Shown: one piece after another, positions 54,601 to 63,600 of the stretch | How positions within the stretch are numbered: the stretch's first letter is position 1 | Layout of the letters: each line of letters opens with the position of its first letter | From: Spongilla lacustris | Taxonomy: Eukaryota > Porifera > Demospongiae > Spongillida > Spongillidae | Direction of reading: 5' to 3' | Assembly: GCA_949361645.1 (NCBI GenBank) | Contig: OX442427.1 | Coordinates: forward strand, 1,188,206 to 1,252,205 | Length of the DNA: 64,000 nucleotides | Translations under genes and position numbers: made by a program | The notes under the pieces: generated by a model | Told to the model about the DNA's origin: nothing | The model's input: only the letters and a program-made list of their open reading frames with translations | Databases searched by the model: none

Positions 54601-57600
54601 TTCATGACCTGAACCAGTTAGACATCATTGTAGATGGAGTAAAGTAAACAAAAATAACCCAGCAATGCCCTTAATAACCCAGCAATGCTTTAATAACCCA
54701 GCAAATGCCTTAATGCATTGATAACCCAGCAATGCCTTAATAACCCAGCAATTCCTTAATAACCCAGCAGATGCAATAATAACCCAGCAAATGCCTTAAT
54801 AACCCAGCAAATAACCCAACAGATCATTAATAACCCAGCAAATGCCTTAATTACCATTTTCATCATCACTACAGCCTCATCCTCTATCTCCTTGTTGCCA
54901 AGCTTGAGAAATGAAGATGGGAGGGGCACTTTGGCCATTGCAAACACCAAGCCTTCCTGAAAGGAAAAGATTATGGCTAAAAACACACACACACATCTCC
55001 TTGCCTGAAAATATGCCCCTGCAAATTTGGCAAAAGGACACATGTCCACGTTACTGGGAAGTGCTCGTGTGTCAGGTTCATGCTCCAGGCTCCTCCCCTT
55101 TACTGGGCCCAAGTCTGCACACACCTGCCCGTTGAAATCTTTGGAGGCAGAGGGAAAAGGTAATATGCTTCTGAGTGAGGCACAGAGTACAATGTGTGCA
55201 TGTTAAGCTGAGCCTTACGTGCAAGGCTTGCTAGGATCACTCCAACATCTGCTGGCAAGTTCAATGTTGACTCTACAGGCAACCTTTCTTCTGATACCTG
55301 TCTAGAAGGTGCAGTGGGGAAGGTCTGGGGAATGTCCTGAGACCCTTGCTCAATTCTAGACAGTTCCCCCTCTTCTTCAATCCTACGCTCATTTAACATC
55401 TGAGCAAGGATAAGTTGTGCATGTCATGTGATGAGGTGTGCATGTCATGTGATGAGGTGTGCTATGTGATGAGGGGTGCGTGTCATGTGATGAGGTGTGC
55501 TATGTGATGAGGGGTGCATGTCATGTGATGAGGTGTGCTATGTGATGAGGGGTGCATGTCAAGTGATGAGGTTATGGTATGTTGTGATGAGGTATGAAAC
55601 TACAGTGGTCTGAACCAGTGAACACAGGTCATTGCGTTGAATTGCCAACCCTAGACATTCTAGTTTCACTATACAGTCTGAACCTATAAATAGGCCATTG
55701 CATTGAATTGCAAGCCCAGAGGTTGAACACTTTACTTTCTCTATGAGAAAGGTATATAGGATTTGAGATAAGGAGAATGAAATATTTAGCACATGAGCAA
55801 TGTAATGTCCTACGATTAATGTGTAAATATAGGGCTATTTTGTTTTCCCTTATTATTAAACTCTTGTTGCCCTGCTTTTTACAGCAACATTGCCTTCAAA
55901 TCCTATATACCAACTTCCTCATAGAGAATGCTTTTATTTACTTCTGTCATGTGATGAGGTATGTTACATAATGAAGGATGGAGGATGTCATGTGACATGG
56001 TACGTCTTGTGACGAGGTATGCCATGTGATGAGGTATGTCATGTGACGAGGTACTTTGTGTCATTTAACAGAGTGCAGGGGCCATACCTTCAGGTACACT
56101 CCCCTCAGCCTTCTCATGCGAAAAAGGGATTGGAGGCTGACAACTGCCGAACGGAACTTCAAGTAGTGCTTTCTGAATGAACCAAAAAAAAAGAGGTTGA
56201 CTTCTTAGTTTAATTAGAACAGTGCCTCTTATCTCACCTAGCCAAGAAGGCTCTTACACAGCTCTGTATCTGTATGGTAGACGTGAGCTGCTTCTGGAAC
56301 ATCCGTTTTGCAAGATAGCACCTCACCTGCAAACAGACCGGTGAATGCAAAGGGGTTAAGTTATAATGACCCAGACTCACTGTCTTCTGAATGACAGTGG
56401 CAGCATCTCGCAGCCTGATGGCCCGGGCCTCCTCTAGTGTCCTCTCTGTGCTTTCTCTGAGGAACAGCTGGATTTGAATAGGTCATAAACACAGATGAAA
56501 AGACTGTGGCGAATGGGAGTATAATGGGAGTATAATGGACCTTTTACTGCTGACGTCACGCAAGGAATTAGGTGGTCAACTTAAAAATAAATTAAAACTA
56601 TAACCACTTCATAACTGTTACATGCTTTTAACTTTCGTTAAAATCACTCGTTTCATCGCTGTTGTATCTCACGATGGCCCTTCGTAAGTGCTTTCCATGA
56701 GTTATTAAGTTGCTAATAAGATCACGCGTAGCCGGCGTAGGCCTTACGTGTACATTTATTTTCCCGGTACCTAGCGAACTGCCGAGAGCGAATGTAGTTT
56801 GGTATTTAATTACCATTCGTTTCATCTTTAAATTGCTGTGTCACTTCGTGGCATTTCTATATAGTATTTATGTACAGTAATGACTTGTGTCCTGTCATTT
56901 AATGCGCGGTAAAAGTATGTACACGTGCCATATGTACCGCGATATTACTCTATGATATGTTGTATATATGACGTAACTTCAGTACATGTAACTTGGTACA
57001 TGTAGTTGGTTGAAATGAAACTTAACTGCACTCATCTACAAACTTAAGCTGCACGTACATTGTCATTGTGTACATTGTACAACCACTTCTGATGCGGCCA
57101 AATAGCTGAACTCTGCTGGCTCGATCTAGCACCCCCCCTGTAATCTCGCTAGCCAGACTTCACTGGGCTGGGAACGAGGGACGTGCGTTACATTCCCTCG
57201 TTCCCAGCCTAGTTGACTTCATGTGCGCGATGTAATTAATGACTTCGTTCCATACCAATATGACGCAATAACTAAATAATAATTATTATTATCTTGTCTT
57301 AATCAGAACTACTGAACAATAAAATCATTAAACCGAACGTATTGTGTTTACATTGTGGTTTGCGTATGTCGACTACTCCGCCCCCCCCATACTTGACAGA
57401 GACGCTCGAGAAGGTGCAGGAGCAGCTGACCTGCGGCGTCTGCCTAGAAAGCTTCACGGACCCGAGGGTCCTTCCGTGCCTCCACGTGTTCTGCCGGCGC
57501 TGCATCCGGCTCACAGCCAAGGCCCACACCGGCTCCACCCTCTTCTGCTGCCCCTCCTGTCGCCTGGTGACCGACCTCACGGGCGTAAGCGAGAGTGACC

Positions 57601-60600
57601 TACTTCCCGCCTACCACATCCATCACCTCTTCGACGTCCGAGATGTCCTCACGAGGGCGGACGCCCTGCAAGACTGCCAGTGTGAGAAGTGCCAGCAGTA
57701 CCGCGCCACTTCCTTCTGCCGCAACTGCGGGCAGTACGTGTGCGACGAGTGCATCAAGACCCACAAGTTGTGGAGCGAGCTGACCAGTCACGACGTCGTC
57801 ACCATCCCCAGGGTGATCGAAGACGCCGCCAAGATGCTCCCGCTCAAGAGGCGGGTCCTGCGCTGTTCCAAGCATGGTAAGGACTTCGAGCTGTACTGCA
57901 AGACGTGCGGGGAGCTGATCTGTCACAACTGCACCATACAGCAGCACAAGACTCACAACTACCACATCGCCTCGGACGTCTTCCCCACGCACAAGGAGGC
58001 CATCGGGGTAAACGCGAACTTACTGAGGGGAACGCTAGCGCTGGTGGATCAGGCCTTGCAGGAGTTTAAAGCCTGCATGGAGGGCATCACCTCCCAGCGT
58101 GACTCCATCCAGCGGGACATCGACAACACCATCAGAAAGCTCCACGACGAATTGGAAATGAGGAACAGGGAGTTTACGGAGCAGTTGAAAGAAATTGCGA
58201 ACGAGAAGATAAAAGCGCTGACGGGGCAGAGGTCCCAAGTTGAGATATTTCGGACGCAGCTTATAGATGCATTGGCATTCACAGACAGGCACATTTCGAC
58301 TGGCAGCCAAGACGAGATACTGACAGTCACAAAGCTTGTCACCCGTAAATCGGTGGAACTGGTCAATTCGTACAGCCCTGACCTTTTCGTCCCCCACCAA
58401 ACTGCGAACATGATCTTCAAGCCAGAGAGGCTGGAGGAGGGGTGCATGCCCTACAGGGGTGTGTGCATTGCATGCGTCTGTCCTCCCAAGTGCCAGGTGT
58501 CCAGCGTTCAGCAGCCGCTGGAGGCGACTTTCACAAACACTCTGACCGCTGTGGTCGTTCACCCGAAAGATGAAAACGGCGCTGACTATTTCAAACCATT
58601 GAAAAACGTCACGGCTGTGTTAATGTCCCCGACGGACACCCTCCAGTGCCAGGTGGACCGCCACACCAATGGCACCTACGTGGTCAGCTACACTCCAAAG
58701 TTTCCCAAGAGGTACAGTCTTTGTATCCGGATCAGCGGGACACACGTGCAGGGAAGCCCGTTCTCTGTACTGGTCAAGAGGTCCTCCAGTGACGTTGTGA
58801 TGAATCCAAGGGTGCTGAAAGGGTTAAAGAGGCCATGTGGCATAGCGTGCAACAGCAAGGGAGAGGTGGTGGTGGTTGAGAGGGGTCTGCATATGGTCTC
58901 TGTCTATGCTTTGGGTGGATCAAAGCTGGTGAGGAGGTTTGGATCTCATGGTACCAGCTCTGGACAGTTCAAGGATCCTGATGGGGTAACAGTGGACGGC
59001 AGTGACAACATACTGGTGGTGGACAGTGGAAACCATCGTATCCAGAAGTTTACTGCTGAGGGAGAGTTCGTCACCACAGTTGGTACCAAGGGGGATGGAC
59101 CCCTGCAGTTCAACTTTCCCGCCAGTATCAGGATCCACCCACAGTCTGGGAACATGTACGTCTGTGACCAGTACAACCACAGGATCCAGATCTTGAAGGA
59201 AGACTTCAGCTTTGTGAGCAGTTTTGGAAAAGAGGGCAGTGAAGATGGAGACCTTCTCTATCCAACAGACCTGGCATTTGACAGTATTGGGAATGTATTT
59301 GTGTCAAATACACAGAACAATTGCATTCAAATATTTGACGCAGATGGTCATCTCTTACGCAGGTTCACAGATGGACAGGAAAAAGAAATTAACTTCCCTT
59401 CTCCCTCGTATATATGCATCACCAGTGACGAAACCATGTACATAGCTGATAGTACTGATAAACTGTATGTGTACTCCACTGACGGTGTGTTCATAGGTTC
59501 CATATGTAAGGAAGAAAGGCCGAACATGCAATCCTTCGGCACAGTGCATGGAATAGCAGTGGACAGTGATGGAAAGATATACACCACTAACTATGTTATT
59601 GGGACAATTCAAGTGTTTTAATTTGCCTTTTATGTGTTGACAAAAAATAAAACAAAAAATGCAAAATATGTCTGTGCCTGAAGCTCAGTAGTAATATAAA
59701 GGTCAGCTACGTACACAGGATACGCTCTACTCACTTCCCTTACACTCCTAGCTAGAGCAACATTTGCTGCACACACTAAGTCATTCCCACGCATTGCAGG
59801 GTCACAGCGTGCAGCGTTTTTTTATTCGCTTAGCTACCTACACGATATCCATTAGGGGGTCCGGGGTCGGGTGGTAAGGCTCAAAACATATTGGAGGGTT
59901 TTCTGTGTGGATCATCAAATGCATGGTGCCGTTTACATTTTTTGCGGGTTCCCTCCCACGACGTATATTAATATAGCTGGGGACGAGGAGGCATGTCAAC
60001 GTTCACTACGATCGGAGAAGCTCTCAAAAAGATTCAAGTCCAGATCACGTGTGAGATTTGCTCACAAACTTTCAGAGACCCCAGAGTACTCGAATGCCTT
60101 CACGTCTACTGCCGAGGGTGCCTGGAGGACCTGGTATTCGACCCCATCTCCCTAGCTTGTCCGTCGTGTCGTCGTACGACACCCCTCAATCGTTCAGGCA
60201 CAGTCGATCTCCTTCCAGCCTTCCACATCCGCTCCTTGCTACAACTTCGGGGTGCCATTGAGAAAGTCGCCAGTAAGGACGACGTTCAGTGCGAGAAGTG
60301 TCGGCGGGATGCGGCCACCGCCTTCTGTCTCAGCTGCTGGCAGTACGTCTGCGACGAGTGCACGAAGGTCCACAAACTTTGGAGCGAACTGGCTTCGCAC
60401 GAGCTCGTCGACGTCGCAAACGTCCGCGACGATGTTTCAAAATTCCTCCCATATTTGAGGAACGTTAACAAAGCGCCCGCCTGCCCCGTGCACAAGAATC
60501 GCATGCTGAGCATGTACTGCGAGAGCTGCGAAAAGCTATTGTGCCTCAAGTGTTTGAGCCAAAAGACGCACAGTGGACACGCGTACGGGCTAGTAGCCGA

Positions 60601-63600
60601 TGTGTTCGAATCGCAGCAGAAAATCGTCGAGGAGGCAGCGAGGACGTTGAGGGATCACCTTGCGGAGGCGAACGAGGCCATGCTCCGCTTCGGTCCGCGC
60701 CTGAAGGAGATACTAGACCAGCGGACGGACCTGGAGGAGCAGATCCGCAGCACCATTCGGGAACTGCACGATGACTTGGAGCTGAGAAGGACAGAGTTCC
60801 TGACCCAGCTCCGTCAGGTCGCGCAACAGAAGCTCAGGACTTTAGAAGCGCAGAAGCGCGACGCCGAACTCATCCGTGCGGACCTTGAGCGCACCCTGCT
60901 GTTTTCAAATCAGTACCTTCGCGCCCAAAGAGAGAGGGAGATCGTAGTCGTCAGCGCGCGAGTTGGGAGGTTCGCGGACGCGTTACTGGCCGAAATTAAC
61001 GTGAACTCCTTTGTGCCCTTAGAGAGGGCCGATATCGTGTTTCGATCCTCGGGCCTCAAAGAGATATGCGGGCCCTGCAGCGCCGTGCGAACTACGCGCG
61101 TCAGCCCATCCCACTGCCGTATTGCCGACTCGAAGGGGAGCTCCGTGGGACCCAAGTACTCCAAAATCGTAGCGCTCACGTGCGGAGACACGGCAACGTT
61201 CGCGATAGTGATCAAAGACGAGATCGGGGAGGACTTCATAGAGCCCGTTGACGTGGCGGCCACGCTGACGCTGCAAGGCGTCGCTGCGGAGTGTGCAATC
61301 GAAAAGATGGTCCGCGGTCACTATAATATCCGCTGCACCCCGGGAATAATCGGACGAGGAGTCTTGAATGTGTGCGTCAATGCACAACCCATCGGGGGGA
61401 GCCCTGTGCCTATAGTGGTAAGACACCCGACTCAAAAGGCCGGAGAGCCTGTGATGGTCATATGTGGACTTAAACTTCCTCATGGCATAGCCAATAGCAG
61501 TGGGGGGAACATCATAGTTGTGGAAAGGGGCCTTGCCAAAGTTTCTGTTTTCACTGCCTTTGGGACAAGAATAAAAATGTTTGGGTCTTCTGGTTCCGCT
61601 CCAGGACAGTTCAAGGATCCTGATGGGGTAACAGTGGACGGCAGTGACAACATACTGGTGGTGGACAGTGGAAACCATCGTATCCAGAAGTTTACTGCTG
61701 AGGGAGAGTTCATCACCACAGTTGGTACCAAGGGGGATGGACCCCTGCAGTTCAATCTCCCCACCAATACCAGGATCCACCCACAGTCTGGGAACATGTA
61801 CGTCTGTGACCAGTACAACCACAGGATCCAGATCTTGAAGGAAGACTTCAGCTTTGTGAGCAGTTTTGGAAGAGAGGGCAGTGAAGATGGAGACTTCCTC
61901 TATCCAACAGACCTGGCATTTGACAGCAGTGGAAGTATTCACATCGTGGATTCAAGAAATGACCGTATTCAGGTATTTACACGTGGGGGCCGGTATCTGG
62001 GACAGTACAGAGACAAAGACAATGCCAGTAGCCTCTCTCCCTGCAGTATCTGCACAGACACCGGCAGCGATAAAGTCTACGTGGGCGAATGCACTCAGTG
62101 CGTCTCTGTGTTCACGTCCCTGGGAAGGTTCGTCACTTCGTTGGGGAAGAAAGGCAGCAGTGCAGTAGACTTTGCCGGCCCGTGCAGAGTTGCAATGCAT
62201 CTGGGATTGGTTTATGTTAGTGATTGTGACAGTGGGCGGGTGCTAATATTTTAAACGCAGGTGCCTTGCACGCACGCACACGCAGGTCTGCCTATTTATG
62301 GATTGTCACTATTCATGTGTGTGTGTGGTTGCAGCTCATCAAGCTTGTGTGTGGGCTGCAAAGGTACAACAGTGTGTGGGCTGGGGACTCTGCAATGCAG
62401 TAATATCATAGTCCACACAACTCAGCGATACTCATAAGCACACCACTGCTTTTTTGAGCCTCCCACTGACTTGGTGAGGCCCCCCCCCCCCCCCCCTCCC
62501 AAAAAAAAAAAGTACATGTACTACTTTTGAGGGGCCCCCACACACAGATTTTGTATGTGCCTCACCTTTGTCTTTCCGACCTGGTAGCCTCCCTCCTCAC
62601 TCTTCAGTCCAAGTCTCCTTAACACCTCCACTGCTAACACCTCTGCCTCGTGCTTGCTACCAAACTCTTTCAGCTTTTTAGTGTGCAGACACCCATACCT
62701 ACCAGTAGTAGGAGGAAGGGACCCACGTCATAATTGGCCTAACCAGCATTTGCATTAGTGAGAACAAACCTTTCCAGAAAGCTATCAAATTTAACTCTAA
62801 TGGGGAACCCAAGCCTTCTTATGTGGACTGTCTCCATGACACCCAGGCATCTCAGCTGATGCATCACCAATCTCTCATTGAAACAACCAGGCAGCTGGAT
62901 GTGTGATGTAATGTGGTTTGGGTAGGAGGGAAGGGGGAAGGGAGTTAGGTGAGGTTGAGATACAAGGGTTAAGAATTCTTGTACATGGCCATTACAATAT
63001 ATGCATGGTTTGTTGTCACAAACCTTGTCAGAGTTTGGCTTGATGCAACGTATGAAGTAAGGGCTGCACCTGTTAGTGTGCATAAGCCGTATTATATGCA
63101 GTGATAATAGCACACACCACACACAGTCTATATGCACACCACACTACACATACACTCACACATTCACAATACACACTGTCACATCACACTACACACTCAC
63201 ATCACACTGTCACATCACACTGTCACATCACACTGTCACATCACACTACACACATGCACACTACACACTCATCACTCATACACTACACACATTCACACTA
63301 CACACTGTCACATCACACTACACTATACACATAAACTACATACATTCACACTACCCACTATATCATACTCCATGCATATAGGCACACAGTATACTACAAA
63401 TGCACACGTACTTGGACATGGTGGACACTAGTTGGGCCAGTGACTGTGAGAACTTGGATGCCACTGAGAGTAGCCTCTTTCTGGAGGCTGATGATGTAAT
63501 GGTTGTAGGCTCAGTGATGAATAGTGTTGAGATGAGCTATGAAATGGAAAGATTAGTGTGTCGGAGGGAGGTGGGAGGATGAGTAGTGTGGGAGGGAGGT

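Larger units (their letters stand above)
53695..55399 (-). other. MyTH4 domain 1 exons
   Basis: Exons at 55219-55399 (linker, Glu-rich then [15 protein letters not shown]), about 55006-55142 (ending [13 protein letters not shown]), 54855-54956 ([16 protein letters not shown]), 54537-54608 ([20 protein letters not shown]), 54319-54479 ([16 protein letters not shown]...[10 protein letters not shown]...[10 protein letters not shown]) and about 53695-53860 ([15 protein letters not shown]). The DELYxQ and GWxL blocks are MyTH4 hallmarks. The donor after AYFQ reads CAG-GCAAGG, a possible GC-AG intron. Confidence 0.85.
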
